64,000 nucleotides of DNA from Curtobacterium flaccumfaciens (lineage in GTDB: Bacteria > Actinomycetota > Actinomycetes > Actinomycetales > Microbacteriaceae), in contig NZ_SNVW01000002.1 in the NCBI RefSeq assembly GCF_004361695.1, positions 1 to 64,000 on the forward strand, in the 5' to 3' direction. How positions within the stretch are numbered: position 1 is the stretch's first letter; every line of letters begins with the position of its first letter. Both the position numbers and the translations under genes were made by a program. Below the pieces are notes generated by a model. The model was not told where the DNA came from and made no database searches. It saw only the letters and a program-made list of their open reading frames with translations. Of the stretch, positions 1 to 9,425 are shown one piece after another.

Positions 1-92
1 TCCACCCAGCAAGCTGGGCATCATCGTTCGACTTGCATGTGTTAAGCACGCCGCCAGCGTTCGTCCTGAGCCAGGATCAAACTCTCCGTAAA
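1..92 (-). rRNA. rrs: 16S ribosomal RNA, 5' end only (runs off the left edge)
   Basis: The reverse complement holds the universal 16S 5' signature AGAGTTTGATCCTGGCTCAG (positions 66-85) followed by the GACGAACGCTGGCGGCGTGC block. Only about the first 92 nt are in the window; the rest of the operon lies to the left. The 5' end is placed by aligning AGAGTTTGATC with E. coli position 8, so it may be off by a few bases. The V1 region just inside the window resembles Curtobacterium 16S as I remember it. That genus call is from memory. Confidence 0.97.
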
Positions 93-468
93 AAAATTAC
101 AACCAACACCGAAGTGCCAGCGAGTTGATTCTGACTGTTGACTGTCTACTGACAATCTTCAATCCAAAAGGAATTGCTCCATGACACCGAAGCTGCCACC
201 AAGCGGTAGCAAACACGGTGCACTGGGTCAATAAATTGGCATTGACAATGTGCACGCTGTTGAGTTCTCAAGGACCAGACGCACTCCCCGCTCGACCTCG
301 ACAGAGGTTTCGCCAGAGAGGCATTCGTCTTCACCCCGAACGCACCACCACGAGGGTGGGACATCATCGGGATCGGTTGCCGAGCGGGACCCCGTCCGGA
401 CTGCATCGCCGGGGCTCTCGCTCCGGTGACCGTCTCGGCCGTTCCGTTCTCCGCCTCAGCGGCAACGA
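93..468 (-). other. rRNA operon leader, about 375 nt, non-coding
   Basis: This stretch separates the rRNA promoter from the 16S 5' end and has no credible gene; the short open frames in it are unlike their neighbours. Read on the minus strand it contains CTTGAGAACTCAACAG near 255-270, a motif common in actinobacterial rRNA leaders and spacers, followed by an AT-rich part with TTGTCAATG and TTTATTGACC. A further repeat of GACTGTTGACTG type lies near 131-150. These probably take part in leader folding, antitermination and processing. The AT-rich composition contrasts with the rest of the window. A second weak promoter (TTGACC, 17 nt, TACCGC at 204-231) is possible. Confidence 0.7.
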
Positions 469-474
469 GTGATT

Positions 475-504
475 ACTCTACACACGCCCCGAGGGCCCCG
501 CCAA
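475..504 (-). promoter_or_regulatory. Candidate rRNA operon promoter
   Basis: On the minus strand there is a -35 like TTGGCG (plus 499-504), an 18-nt spacer and a -10 TAGAGT (plus 475-480). Transcription would start near 468 and run left into the 16S gene about 375 nt away. The position between the fumarylacetoacetase gene and rrs and the orientation both fit. A start-site map would confirm it. Confidence 0.55.
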
Positions 505-555
505 CCGTCCCGCCTCCCGGGCGTGTCGCACCCCGCGATCCCCGCCAGGACGCGG

Positions 556-588
556 AACGGCCCGCCCCCGGTGCGGGAGCGGGCCGTT
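556..588 (-). terminator. Terminator-like hairpin after the fumarylacetoacetase-family gene
   Basis: Inverted arms AACGGCCCGC (556-565) and GCGGGCCGTT (579-588) enclose a 13-nt GC-rich loop. The hairpin lies 40 nt past the stop of the leftward gene ending at 629 and just upstream of the rRNA promoter, so it would insulate the rRNA operon. There is no clear U tract, as is usual for terminators in this genome. Confidence 0.7.
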
Positions 589-628
589 CGGTCGATCGTG
601 GTGCGGACGGGATCGTGGTGTCGACAGG

Positions 629-1399
629 TCAGTGTCGAGCGATGACCGGGTTCTTCAGGGTGCCGAGTCCGGAGATCGTCACCTCGACGACCTCGCCGTC
701 GCGGATCTCCCCCACGCCGGCGGGGGTGCCGGTCAGGATGACGTCACCGGGCAGGAGCGTCCAGATCGACGAGATGAACTCGATCAGGGACGGGATGTCG
801 TGCACCATCTCGCTCGTGGAGCCGACCTGACGCAGGTCACCGTCCACGCGGGTCTCGATGCGGATGTCCGACGGGTCGATCTCGGTCTCGATCGCCGGGC
901 CGAGCGGGCAGAAGGTGTCGAATCCCTTGGACCGGGTCCACTGGCCGTCGCGGGCCTGCAGGTCGCGGGCCGTCACGTCGTTCGCGATCGTGTAGCCGAG
1001 GATGACGCTCGCGAAGTCCTCGCGCGACACGTTCTTCGCGAGCGACCCGATCACGATGGCGAGTTCGCCCTCGTGGTCGACGCGGCCGATGCCCGCCGGC
1101 AGACGGATCGGTTCCTCCGGGCCGATCACCGAGGTGTTCGGCTTGAGGAACACCACCGGGTCGTCCCCGGAGCGCTCGTCCATCTCGGACGCGTGCTCCG
1201 CGTAGTTGAGCCCGACGCCGATCACCTTCGACCGCGGGATCACCGGCGCCAGGAGCTTCGCGTCGGCGAGTGGCACCCGCTCCCCCGTGGTCTCGAACCC
1301 CTGGTACATGGGGTCCCCCGCCAGCACGACCAGGTCGCGCTCGTCGAGGATGCCGTACCGGGGGTCTTCACCCTTGCTGCTGAACCGTGCGATCTTCAC
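629..1399 (-). CDS. Fumarylacetoacetate hydrolase (FAH) family protein
   Basis: This 256-residue protein belongs to the FAH superfamily: Mg-dependent hydrolases, isomerases or decarboxylases acting on beta-diketo or 2-oxo acids (acylpyruvase-like). The motif VGLNYAEHASE lies near residues 62-72, the metal-ligand segment DHEGELAIVIG has Glu110 and Glu112 with Asp141 downstream, and TGTPAGVG is near residue 223. The exact substrate cannot be told from sequence. It is the last gene behind serA-leuB-ilvE, 29 nt after ilvE, but has its own leaderless-type promoter (TAGGCT, 6 nt, GTG start), so it may be partly independent. Homologues often sit near housekeeping genes in Actinobacteria, so linkage to amino-acid synthesis may be accidental. 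Confidence 0.9.
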   Translation of the reverse strand: MKIARFSSKGEDPRYGILDERDLVVLAGDPMYQGFETTGERVPLADAKLLAPVIPRSKVIGVGLNYAEHASEMDERSGDDPVVFLKPNTSVIGPEEPIRLPAGIGRVDHEGELAIVIGSLAKNVSREDFASVILGYTIANDVTARDLQARDGQWTRSKGFDTFCPLGPAIETEIDPSDIRIETRVDGDLRQVGSTSEMVHDIPSLIEFISSIWTLLPGDVILTGTPAGVGEIRDGEVVEVTISGLGTLKNPVIARH

Positions 1400-1405
1400 C
1401 GTTGG

Positions 1406-1411
1406 AGCCTA
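1406..1411 (-). promoter_or_regulatory. -10 box of a leaderless promoter for the FAH-family gene
   Basis: TAGGCT on the minus strand ends 6 nt before the GTG start at 1399, so the transcript would begin at or next to the start codon. It lies inside the 29-nt gap behind ilvE. No good -35 is visible. Confidence 0.5.
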
Positions 1412-1428
1412 CCGACGCCGGATGGGTG

Positions 1429-2583
1429 TCAGGCCGGATCGGTCAGGCGCGTCATCCACCCGTGCGGGTCGGGACGACGGCCGTACTGGATGTCGGTGAG
1501 TTCGTCGCGCAGGGACATCGTGAGTTCCCCGGCACCGACGGTCGGCGACCCGATGGTGAAGCCCTCGCCGCGGAGTTCCGCGATCGGGGTCACGACGGCT
1601 GCCGTCCCGCACGCGAACGCCTCGGTGATGGACCCGTCGGCCACCCCGTCGCGCCACTCGTCGAGGGTGACGCGCCGACGCTCGACCCGGAGCCCGCGGT
1701 CCTCTGCCAGCTGCAGGATCGAGTCACGCGTGATGCCCTCGAGGATGGAGTCCGAGTCCGGCGTCACGAGCGTGCCGTCGGCCTTGACGAGCACGACGTT
1801 CATGCCGCCGAGCTCCTCGAGGTACTTGCCCTCCACCGAGTCGAGGAACATCACCTGCTGGCAGCCGTGCTCGTAGGCCTCTTGCTGGGGCAGGAGCGAG
1901 GACGCGTAGTTCCCGCCGGTCTTCGCGGCGCCCGTCCCGCCCTTGCCCGCACGGGCGTACTCGGTCGAGAGCCAGATCGACACCGGCTTCGGCCCGGACG
2001 TGAAGTACGCCCCGGCCGGGCTCGCGATGCAGTGGTAGGCGACCGCCTGTGCCGCTCGGACGCCGAGGAAGGACTCGGTGGCGATCATGAACGGCCGCAG
2101 GTAGAGGCTGGTCTCCGGTGCCGACGGCACCCAGTCGACATCGGTCCGCACGAGCTGCCGGATCGACTCCACGAAGGTCTCGACGGGCAGCTCGGGGAGC
2201 GCCAGACGGCGTGCGGACCGCTGGAACCGTCGCGCGTTCGCGTCGGGACGGAAGGACCAGACCGAGCCGTCCGCGTGCCGGTAGGCCTTCAGCCCCTCGA
2301 AGATCTCCTGCGCGTAGTGCAGGACGCTCGCGCTCGGGTCGAGGCTGAGCGGCCCGTACGGGTGGATCGAGGCGTCGTGCCATCCGCCGTCGAGCGTCCA
2401 CTGCACGGTGGCCATGTGGTCCGTGAAGTGCTTGCCGAAGCCCGGGTCCGCGAGGATCTCCTCGCGCTCGGCCGCGGCGCGGCGTTCCGGCGACGGGGTG
2501 GTGGCGAACTCGAGTCCGAACGCGGCGTCGCTGCTCGCGGTGTCGCTGCTCGCGGTGTCGCTGCTCGCGGTGTCGCTGCTCAT
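1429..2583 (-). CDS. ilvE: Branched-chain amino acid aminotransferase
   Basis: IlvE is the pyridoxal-phosphate transaminase for the last step of valine, isoleucine and leucine synthesis. The 384 residues fit the long fold-type IV form of Actinobacteria; the PLP lysine is expected at Lys221 in AAKTGGNYASS, and HYAQEIFEGLKAYR (about 89-102) is typical. It lies third in serA-leuB-ilvE, 15 nt after leuB, with AGGAG 10 nt before the ATG. The N-terminus is odd: three copies of an SSDTA-type repeat encoded by a perfect 15-bp tandem repeat precede the conserved domain. The repeat looks like a dispensable, length-variable extension. Assignment as IlvE is secure. Confidence 0.96.
   Translation of the reverse strand: MSSDTASSDTASSDTASSDAAFGLEFATTPSPERRAAAEREEILADPGFGKHFTDHMATVQWTLDGGWHDASIHPYGPLSLDPSASVLHYAQEIFEGLKAYRHADGSVWSFRPDANARRFQRSARRLALPELPVETFVESIRQLVRTDVDWVPSAPETSLYLRPFMIATESFLGVRAAQAVAYHCIASPAGAYFTSGPKPVSIWLSTEYARAGKGGTGAAKTGGNYASSLLPQQEAYEHGCQQVMFLDSVEGKYLEELGGMNVVLVKADGTLVTPDSDSILEGITRDSILQLAEDRGLRVERRRVTLDEWRDGVADGSITEAFACGTAAVVTPIAELRGEGFTIGSPTVGAGELTMSLRDELTDIQYGRRPDPHGWMTRLTDPA
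2533..2577. repeat. 15-bp tandem repeat, three perfect copies, in the ilvE 5' end
   Basis: The unit GCTCGCGGTGTCGCT is repeated exactly three times with a degenerate partial copy next to it. It encodes the repeating SSDTA residues just after the ilvE start. Each unit is five codons, so copy-number change keeps the frame. Confidence 0.95.
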
Positions 2584-2598
2584 GGGGGGTGGCTCCTG

Positions 2599-3666
2599 TC
2601 AGGCGGTGGTGGTGCGGGCCGAGGCCGCGGCGGCGATGGCGTCGCCGATCTCGGCCGTGCGACGCGGCGTGGTGCCCCGGTCGGCGATGTCGGCCTCGAC
2701 CGCCCGCGTCACCGCCGTCGCGAGGTCGCTCCGACCGATGTGGTCGAGGAGCAGCGCGACGGAGAGGACGGCGGCCGTGGGATCGGCCTTCTGCTGACCC
2801 GCGATGTCCGGCGCGGAGCCGTGGACCGGCTCGAACATGCTGGGGAAGGTGCCGTCCGGGTTGATGTTGCCCGAGGCCGCCAGACCGATTCCGCCGCTGA
2901 TCGCGCCGGCCAGGTCGGTGATGATGTCGCCGAAGAGGTTGTCGGTGACGATGACGTCGAACCTAGCAGGTTGCTGCACCATGTGGATCGTGACCGCGTC
3001 GACGTGCTGGTAGTCGACCGTGACGTCCGGGTACTCCTGCCCGACGGCCGCGACGGTGCGCTGCCAGAGCGCACCCGCGTGCACGAGCACGTTGCTCTTG
3101 TGCACGAGCGTGAGGTGCTTGCGCGCGCGCCGGTTCGCCAGGTCGAAGGCGTACCGGACGACCCGCTCCACGCCGTACGCCGTGTTCAGCGAGACCTCGG
3201 TCGCGATCTCGTGCGGGGTGCCGGTCCGGATCGCGCCGCCGTTGCCGACGTACGGGCCCTCGGTCCCCTCGCGCACGACGACGAAGTCGACCGCGCCCGG
3301 GTCGGCGAGCGGGGTGGACACCGCGTCGTACACCGTCGTCGGACGCAGGTTGACGTAGTGGTCGAACGCGAACCGGAGCTTCAGCAGCAGCCCGCGTTCG
3401 ATGATCCCGCCGGCGAGCCGGGGGTCGCGGGGGTCACCGCCGACGGCGCCGAGCAGGATCGCGTCGTGCCCGGCGATCGCCGCCATGTCCTCGTCGGTCA
3501 GGATGTCGCCGGTCTCGAGGAACCGGGTGGCCCCGAGCGAGAACGGCGTCTCCTCGATGACGAGGTCGTCCGGGGTGACGGCGTGCAGCACCTTGAGGGC
3601 TTCGTCCACCACCTCCGGACCGATGCCGTCGCCACGGATGACCGCGAGCTTGAGCGTCTGCGTCAT
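2599..3666 (-). CDS. leuB: 3-isopropylmalate dehydrogenase
   Basis: LeuB oxidatively decarboxylates 3-isopropylmalate to 2-oxoisocaproate with NAD in leucine synthesis. The 355-residue protein has the N-terminal [10 protein letters not shown] nucleotide-site motif, the [18 protein letters not shown] segment that contributes Asp ligands for the metal, and [12 protein letters not shown] near the C-terminal half, all standard for the isocitrate/isopropylmalate dehydrogenase family. It starts 10 nt after the serA stop and ends 15 nt before ilvE, implying co-transcription. A run of four non-preferred codons (CAA CCT GCT AGG) near 2960-2975 stands out against otherwise uniform G/C-ending codons. 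leuA, leuC and leuD are not in the window. Confidence 0.96.
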   Translation of the reverse strand: MTQTLKLAVIRGDGIGPEVVDEALKVLHAVTPDDLVIEETPFSLGATRFLETGDILTDEDMAAIAGHDAILLGAVGGDPRDPRLAGGIIERGLLLKLRFAFDHYVNLRPTTVYDAVSTPLADPGAVDFVVVREGTEGPYVGNGGAIRTGTPHEIATEVSLNTAYGVERVVRYAFDLANRRARKHLTLVHKSNVLVHAGALWQRTVAAVGQEYPDVTVDYQHVDAVTIHMVQQPARFDVIVTDNLFGDIITDLAGAISGGIGLAASGNINPDGTFPSMFEPVHGSAPDIAGQQKADPTAAVLSVALLLDHIGRSDLATAVTRAVEADIADRGTTPRRTAEIGDAIAAAASARTTTA

Positions 3667-3676
3667 GCGGGGCTCC

Positions 3677-5266
3677 CTACAGCGTGATGTCGATCTCGCG
3701 GAGCGAGGCCGCGTCGATCGTGGACCGGACGTGCTCGAGGATCTCGGCGGGCACCGGCGAGTCGACGGTCAGGACGCTGAGCGCCTGGCCACCGGCGGCT
3801 TCGCGCGAGATCTGCATCGCGGCGATGTTGATGCCGGCCTCGCCGAACTCCTTGCCGTACACCGCGACGATGCCCGGGCGGTCCGTGTACTCCATCACCA
3901 CGTGGTGCTCGGCGAGGGCGACCTCGACGTCGTGGCCGTTGATCTCGACGAGTTTCGCGACCTGCTTCGGGCCGGTCAGGGTGCCGGAGACGCTGATCGC
4001 CGGACCGTCCGACTGGGCGCCGCGGATCGTGAGCACGTTGCGGTACTCGGAGCTGTCCGAGTCGGTGATGAGCCGGACGGTGACCCCACGCTGCTCCGCG
4101 ATGAGCGGGGCGTTGACGTAGGACACCTGGTCGCTCACGACGTCGGTGAAGACGCCCTTGAGCGCCGCGAGCTTCAGCACGCTGACGTCGTACGCGGCGA
4201 GCTCGCCGTGCACCTCGACGTCGATGCTGGTGACGGGCGACGTGGCGAGGCCGGTGAACACCTGGCCGAGCTTCTCGACGAGCGGGATGCCCGGGCGGAC
4301 GTACGGGTCGATGACACCACCGGCGACGTTCACCGCGTCGGGGACGAGTTCGCCGCCGAGCGCGAGCCGCACCGACTTGGCGACCGAGACGCCCGCTTTC
4401 TCCTGCGCTTCGTCGGTGGAGGCGCCGAGGTGCGGCGTCACGACGACGTTCGGCAGGGAGACGAGCGGCGAGTCCTTCGGCGGCTCGGACACGAAGACGT
4501 CGAGGCCGGCGCCAGCGATCGTGTTCGCCGTGAGGGCTCGGTGCAGGGCGTCCTCGTCGATCAGGCCGCCACGGGCGACGTTCACGACGAACGCGGTCGG
4601 CTTCATGAGCGCGAACTGGTCGTCCGAGAGCATGCCCACCGTCTCCGGCGTCTTCGGCATGTGGATCGTGATGAAGTCGGAGCGCTTGAGGAGGTCGTCG
4701 AGCGAGACCAGCTCGACCCCGAGCTGCTGCGCGCGCGCCGTGGTCACGTACGGGTCGTACGCGATCACCTGGACGCCGAAGGCCTGCAGCCGCTGCGTGA
4801 TGAGCGCACCGATCCGGCCGAGGCCGATGATGCCGACGGTCTTCTCGTACAGCTCGACGCCGGTGTAGGCGGAGCGCTTCCAGGTGCCGGCGGCGAGCGA
4901 CGCGTGCGCGGCCGGGATGTGGCGCGCGAGCGACAGGATGTGGCCGACCGTGAGCTCGGCGGCGGAGATGATGTTCGACGTCGGCGCGTTGACCACCATC
5001 ACCCCGGCGGTCGTGGCCGCCTTGATGTCGACGTTGTCGAGACCGACGCCCGCGCGGGCGACGACCTTGAGGTTCGGAGCCGCGGCGATCGCCTCGGCGT
5101 CGACCTTGGTGGCGGAACGCACCAGCACGGCGTGCGCATCGGCGAGGGAGGCCAGGAGTGCGGGGCGGTCGGTACCGTCCACGTTCCGGATCTCGAAGTC
5201 GGGCCCGAGGGCGTCGACTGTGGCGGGCGAGAGTTCTTCGGCGATCAGGACGACCGGCTTCGGCAC
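3677..5266 (-). CDS. serA: D-3-phosphoglycerate dehydrogenase
   Basis: SerA catalyses the first step of serine synthesis, oxidising 3-phosphoglycerate with NAD. At 529 residues it is the long form seen in Actinobacteria: substrate/NAD domains with GLGRIG at 148-153, catalytic Arg232 (ARGGLIDE), Glu261 and His279 ([10 protein letters not shown]), then an intervening allosteric domain and a C-terminal ACT domain (about 455-529, with [14 protein letters not shown]) that usually senses serine. The start is a GTG at 5266 with a GAGGAA ribosome site upstream. It is the first gene of serA-leuB-ilvE; linking serine and branched-chain synthesis in one operon is common in this group. Confidence 0.97.
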   Translation of the reverse strand: MPKPVVLIAEELSPATVDALGPDFEIRNVDGTDRPALLASLADAHAVLVRSATKVDAEAIAAAPNLKVVARAGVGLDNVDIKAATTAGVMVVNAPTSNIISAAELTVGHILSLARHIPAAHASLAAGTWKRSAYTGVELYEKTVGIIGLGRIGALITQRLQAFGVQVIAYDPYVTTARAQQLGVELVSLDDLLKRSDFITIHMPKTPETVGMLSDDQFALMKPTAFVVNVARGGLIDEDALHRALTANTIAGAGLDVFVSEPPKDSPLVSLPNVVVTPHLGASTDEAQEKAGVSVAKSVRLALGGELVPDAVNVAGGVIDPYVRPGIPLVEKLGQVFTGLATSPVTSIDVEVHGELAAYDVSVLKLAALKGVFTDVVSDQVSYVNAPLIAEQRGVTVRLITDSDSSEYRNVLTIRGAQSDGPAISVSGTLTGPKQVAKLVEINGHDVEVALAEHHVVMEYTDRPGIVAVYGKEFGEAGINIAAMQISREAAGGQALSVLTVDSPVPAEILEHVRSTIDAASLREIDITL

Positions 5267-5305
5267 AGCTGCAGTTTCCTCACACGAGACGGGCGGTATC
5301 CCACC

Positions 5306-5311
5306 ACCCTA
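5306..5311 (-). promoter_or_regulatory. Candidate -10 box of the serA-leuB-ilvE operon
   Basis: TAGGGT on the minus strand lies about 40 nt before the serA GTG. It would give a short leader containing the ribosome site. The -35 region is poor, so this is a weak call. Confidence 0.35.
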
Positions 5312-5341
5312 CCGACGTGAGCGGGTGGTTACGACCGGTGG

Positions 5342-5428
5342 GACGGACCTGTGGAGAACCGACTGACGGCCTGGAGGCGCGTGGCGGGCCCGCCCCGCGC
5401 CTCCAGGCCGTCAGCACGCAGGTCCGTC
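5342..5428. terminator. Nested double palindrome of repeat family A (terminator-like)
   Basis: Inner arms of 19 nt (5363-5381 and 5396-5414; core CCTGGAGGCGCG and its complement) are flanked by outer arms GACGGACCTG (5342-5351) and CAGGTCCGTC (5419-5428). The outer right arm overlaps the stop of the leftward gene ending at 5427. It probably ends transcription of the small membrane operon before serA. It is the most elaborate member of a dispersed intergenic palindrome family found throughout the window. Confidence 0.8.
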
Positions 5429-5819
5429 AGGAGGTGCGTCCGAAGTCCAGCAGGCTCGGGACGAACAGCTGGAGGTCCAGCCACAGCGCACCCGCCGCGG
5501 CGAACGCGAGCAGGAAGACCACGACGGTGACCGCGAGGCGGGCTCGGCGGGTCAGCCAGAGCGCCACGACGAACGCGACCGGCGCGATCGCGATGTCGAG
5601 CACGAGCCAGACCCACGGGGTGCTCGTCCGGAGCGAGTCACCGCCGGACGTGGAGTCGAGGAACGCGTTGAAGTCGCGGACGGAGCCCGAGATCGTGACG
5701 AGGTTGCCGACGCTCTGCACCGTCATGTAGGCGAACAGCACCGCGAAGACCACCCAGACCGCGACGCGGCCGAGGATCGGCGCGGCGGGACGGCGCACCG
5801 TCGGAGTCGCGGCGGTCAT
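5427..5819 (-). CDS. Small polytopic membrane protein, function unknown
   Basis: The 130-residue protein starts MTAATPTVRR. It has hydrophobic segments at about 17-40 (VAVWVVFAVLFAYMTV), 68-88 (WVWLVLDIAIAPVAFVVAL) and 95-121, so three transmembrane helices are likely, with a short loop between the first two. I recognise no domain. The ATG at 5819 overlaps the stop of the upstream gene by one base (TGATG), so translation is coupled and the two proteins probably work together in the membrane. The stop lies inside the outer arm of the family A palindrome. Confidence 0.8.
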   Translation of the reverse strand: MTAATPTVRRPAAPILGRVAVWVVFAVLFAYMTVQSVGNLVTISGSVRDFNAFLDSTSGGDSLRTSTPWVWLVLDIAIAPVAFVVALWLTRRARLAVTVVVFLLAFAAAGALWLDLQLFVPSLLDFGRTS

Positions 5820-6256
5820 CAGAAGCTCCGCGTCATGAGGAACGGCCACGGGAAGAGGACGGCGGCACCGAGGAGCATCCAGAGGAGCCGCGTGCGGGTC
5901 CGACGACCGCGGCCGGCCCAGAGCACGACCGTGAACCAGAGCGCCGGCGCGACGATCGACAGGAAGCGCAGGACCTCGACGAAGACGGTGAGGACGGTGT
6001 CGACGTTCGAGACGTACGAGGTCGAGGCGGTGAGCAGCCAGGCCACCGTGTAGAGCAGGTACAGGCCGCCGAACACGCCGAAGCCGACGAGGGCGCCGGA
6101 GGTCTCGGGTGCCTCGGGGTCGCGGGTGCCGCGGTCCTTGACGGCCACCGGGTTGTGCGCCGCGTCGACGTGGGTCGCGTCGTCGGCGTCGCCCCAGCTG
6201 AGGGCGTCGTCGTCGTGGTCGACCGAGCCGTCGGGCGGGGATGCTGCCGTGGTCAT
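5819..6256 (-). CDS. Membrane protein with acidic N-terminal tail (DALSWGD motif)
   Basis: The 145-residue protein has a polar, acidic N-terminal half (about 1-50, containing DDDALSWGDADD) followed by three hydrophobic segments (about 54-75, 85-105 and 122-140). The DALSWxGD motif is one I remember from Microbacteriaceae membrane proteins that databases have sometimes mislabelled as DNA polymerase III gamma/tau; nothing here supports that label, as there is no AAA+ domain. It overlaps the next gene by one base. The ATG follows a -10 TAGAAT by 6 nt, so the mRNA is probably leaderless. Function unknown. Confidence 0.8.
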   Translation of the reverse strand: MTTAASPPDGSVDHDDDALSWGDADDATHVDAAHNPVAVKDRGTRDPEAPETSGALVGFGVFGGLYLLYTVAWLLTASTSYVSNVDTVLTVFVEVLRFLSIVAPALWFTVVLWAGRGRRTRTRLLWMLLGAAVLFPWPFLMTRSF

Positions 6257-6262
6257 GCACCG

Positions 6263-6268
6263 ATTCTA
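6263..6268 (-). promoter_or_regulatory. -10 box of a leaderless promoter for the membrane protein pair
   Basis: TAGAAT on the minus strand ends 6 nt before the ATG at 6256, the spacing typical of leaderless actinobacterial mRNAs. It would drive the two coupled membrane protein genes. Confidence 0.6.
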
Positions 6269-6322
6269 CGAGGGACGGGCTCCTGACGAGACCATGCGTC
6301 TCCTGAGGACCGGTGCCTGCAC

Positions 6323-6342
6323 GGGCGTCACCGGCGACGCCC
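6323..6342 (-). terminator. Terminator-like hairpin after mtlD
   Basis: Arms GGGCGTC (6323-6329) and GACGCCC (6336-6342) with a 6-nt loop lie just past the mtlD stop at 6350 on the minus strand. No U run follows. Confidence 0.5.
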
Positions 6343-6349
6343 GCCGGGG

Positions 6350-7540
6350 TCAGGCGTCGGCGGGCTGCGTCTCGAGCACCTCGGCGACGACGTCGCGAAC
6401 GGCGGGGAACAACGGGTGGCTCTCCATGAGCCCGGTGAGGATCTCGGTGAGCGCGTGCGCGGTGGCACCGGAGCGCAGCAGCGCGTGCAGCTCGATCGAC
6501 TCGGGGTCGTTCTCGTCGTCGAAGTCGAGGGCGACCCGGACCGCACCGAGCAGGTGGTCGACGGGGAGCCCGCGCTCGGCGAGCTGCGCGGCGGGACCGA
6601 CGAAGCGTTCGCGGCGACCGAGCTTCCGGAGCGGGTTCCGCCCCACCCGGACCGTGGTGTCGGGCAGGTGCGGGTTCGCGATGCGGGAGAGGTTCGCGGC
6701 GACGTAGCGCGCGTGCTCTTCCGGGTCGAAGCCGTGCTTCGCGACGAGGAGGGCCGTCGTCTCGGCGAGGACCCCGTCGACCTCGGCACGCACGGCCTCG
6801 TCCTCGAGGGCTTCGCGGATGAGGCGGATGCCCCGGACGTAGCCGTGGTAGGCGGCCGTCGCGTGGGCGGTGTTGACGGTGTAGAGCTTGCGTTCGACGA
6901 AGGGCTGCAGGTCGTCGACCCAGGTCACGCCGTCGATCTCCGGCGGCTCCGAACCGGATCCGGCGAACGGCGTGCGTTCGATGACCCACTCGTAGAAGGG
7001 CTCGAGCACGACGTCGAGGCCACCGGACTGCCCGAGCACGCCGGACTGGTCCGGGACGATGCGGTCGATGGCGCAGTTCGCGAAGACGGCGGCGATGTCG
7101 CGGTCCTCGAGGATGGGGGCGCGGCGGATGCTGGCGTGCAGCGAGTCCGTGGCGTTGAAGGCGTTCTCGCAGGCGACGATCGTGACGTCGCCGCGGTCGA
7201 GCGGACGTGCCGCGAGCCCCTCGGCGATGATCGGTGCCACGAGCGGCAGGGTGCGGGCGCCGACGGCGGTGGTGACCACGTCGGCCTCGGCGATCGCGCG
7301 GATGACCTGCTCGCGGTCGGTCTTGCTGCTCAGTGCGCGGAACCCGTACACGAGGTGCTCGACCGGCATCTCGCCGACCTCGTGCACCACGAACCGGCCG
7401 GCTTCGTTGAGGGCCGAGACGACACGGTCGTCGACGTCGACGAAGGTGAGCTCGTAGCCGCTCGCGACCAGGAACTGACCCACGAACCCGCGCCCGATCT
7501 TGCCGGCGCCGATGTGGACCGCTCGCTTCGTCACCGACAT
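6350..7540 (-). CDS. mtlD: Mannitol-1-phosphate 5-dehydrogenase
   Basis: MtlD interconverts mannitol 1-phosphate and fructose 6-phosphate with NAD, usually behind a mannitol phosphotransferase system. The 396 residues match the polyol-specific long-chain dehydrogenase family: N-terminal Rossmann motif HIGAGKIGRGF (about 9-19), and KLYTVNTAHATAAYHG in the second half, which carries the active-site Lys. The ATG at 7540 has GGAGG eight nt upstream. No mtlA or other PTS gene is adjacent, so the gene stands alone. A role in osmoprotection or in using mannitol as carbon source is possible but not shown here. Confidence 0.94.
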   Translation of the reverse strand: MSVTKRAVHIGAGKIGRGFVGQFLVASGYELTFVDVDDRVVSALNEAGRFVVHEVGEMPVEHLVYGFRALSSKTDREQVIRAIAEADVVTTAVGARTLPLVAPIIAEGLAARPLDRGDVTIVACENAFNATDSLHASIRRAPILEDRDIAAVFANCAIDRIVPDQSGVLGQSGGLDVVLEPFYEWVIERTPFAGSGSEPPEIDGVTWVDDLQPFVERKLYTVNTAHATAAYHGYVRGIRLIREALEDEAVRAEVDGVLAETTALLVAKHGFDPEEHARYVAANLSRIANPHLPDTTVRVGRNPLRKLGRRERFVGPAAQLAERGLPVDHLLGAVRVALDFDDENDPESIELHALLRSGATAHALTEILTGLMESHPLFPAVRDVVAEVLETQPADA

Positions 7541-7695
7541 CCCACGATCCTCCCATGCCGATCGGTGGGTTCTCGACCGGCCTCGGCCAGGGCGGACGAC
7601 GACGGGCGCACGACGACCGCGCGCACGCCACGGGGACGCCGGATCACGGCGTCTGGACTGGAGGAGAGCTGCTGCATAACGTTCGGGTCACATCG

Positions 7696-7764
7696 CGAGG
7701 CGGCGGTGCGGGTGCACCGCCGCCTCGGGGTCGAGGGACGGTGCGGGTGCACCGCCGCCTCGGG
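7696..7764 (-). terminator. Strong hairpin plus duplicated half-copy after ilvC
   Basis: A perfect 14-bp stem (7696-7709 with 7714-7727; GCGGCGGTGC core) has a 4-nt loop. Immediately beside it, 7738-7764 repeats the loop and the entire right arm, so two alternative hairpins can form with partly shared sequence. It lies just past the ilvC stop (7785) and probably ends the ilv operon. Confidence 0.8.
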
Positions 7765-7784
7765 ATTCGAGTGGTGTCGGCAGA

Positions 7785-8924
<1,140 letters not shown>

Positions 8925-9425
8925 TCAGCGCACCCGGTCGGTGATGCTCTTCGGTCCGCGGCCCATGCCGAGGAGTCCCGCGCGGGCGAGCTCCTTGATG
9001 CCGTAGGGCTCGAGCACGCGGAGGATCGCCTGGATCTTGCCGGGGTCGCCGGTCACCTCGACGATGAGCGAGTCGTTCGCGACGTCGACGACCTGTGCGC
9101 GGAACAGGTTCACTGCCTCGAGCACGGCCGACCGCGTCTGGTTGTCGACGCGGACCTTCACGAGCATGTGCTCGCGCTGGACCGACTGCGAGAAGTCCAG
9201 CTCGACGATCTTGATGACGTTGACGAGCTTGTTGAGCTGCTTCGTCACCTGCTCGAGCGGGAGGTCCTCGACGTCGACGACGACCGTGATCCGGGACAGG
9301 CCGTCGACCTCGGTGTTGCCCACGGCGAGGGACTCGATGTTGAACCCGCGGCGGGCGAACAGGCCCGCGACGCGCGTCAGCAGACCGGGCTTGTCCTCGA
9401 CGAGGAGGGACAGGACGTGGCTCAT
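8925..9425 (-). CDS. ilvN: Acetolactate synthase small (regulatory) subunit
   Basis: IlvN is the regulatory subunit of acetohydroxyacid synthase and carries the valine-binding feedback site. The 166 residues comprise an N-terminal ACT domain ([23 protein letters not shown], about 5-27, with the classic NIES segment) and a C-terminal ACT-like domain. Its ATG overlaps the ilvB stop by four bases (ATGA), so the two subunits are translationally coupled and made in ratio. Confidence 0.97.
   Translation of the reverse strand: MSHVLSLLVEDKPGLLTRVAGLFARRGFNIESLAVGNTEVDGLSRITVVVDVEDLPLEQVTKQLNKLVNVIKIVELDFSQSVQREHMLVKVRVDNQTRSAVLEAVNLFRAQVVDVANDSLIVEVTGDPGKIQAILRVLEPYGIKELARAGLLGMGRGPKSITDRVR

Noticed and set aside
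1387..3687. Very long open frames antisense to leuB, ilvE and serA, and similar frames opposite most genes
   Set aside because: In DNA this GC-rich stop codons are rare in all frames. The translations are Arg/Asp/Val-rich, have no family motifs and lie opposite firmly identified genes.
5819..6256. DNA polymerase III gamma/tau subunit
   Set aside because: Remembered database label for similar proteins, but the sequence has three membrane segments and no Walker motifs.
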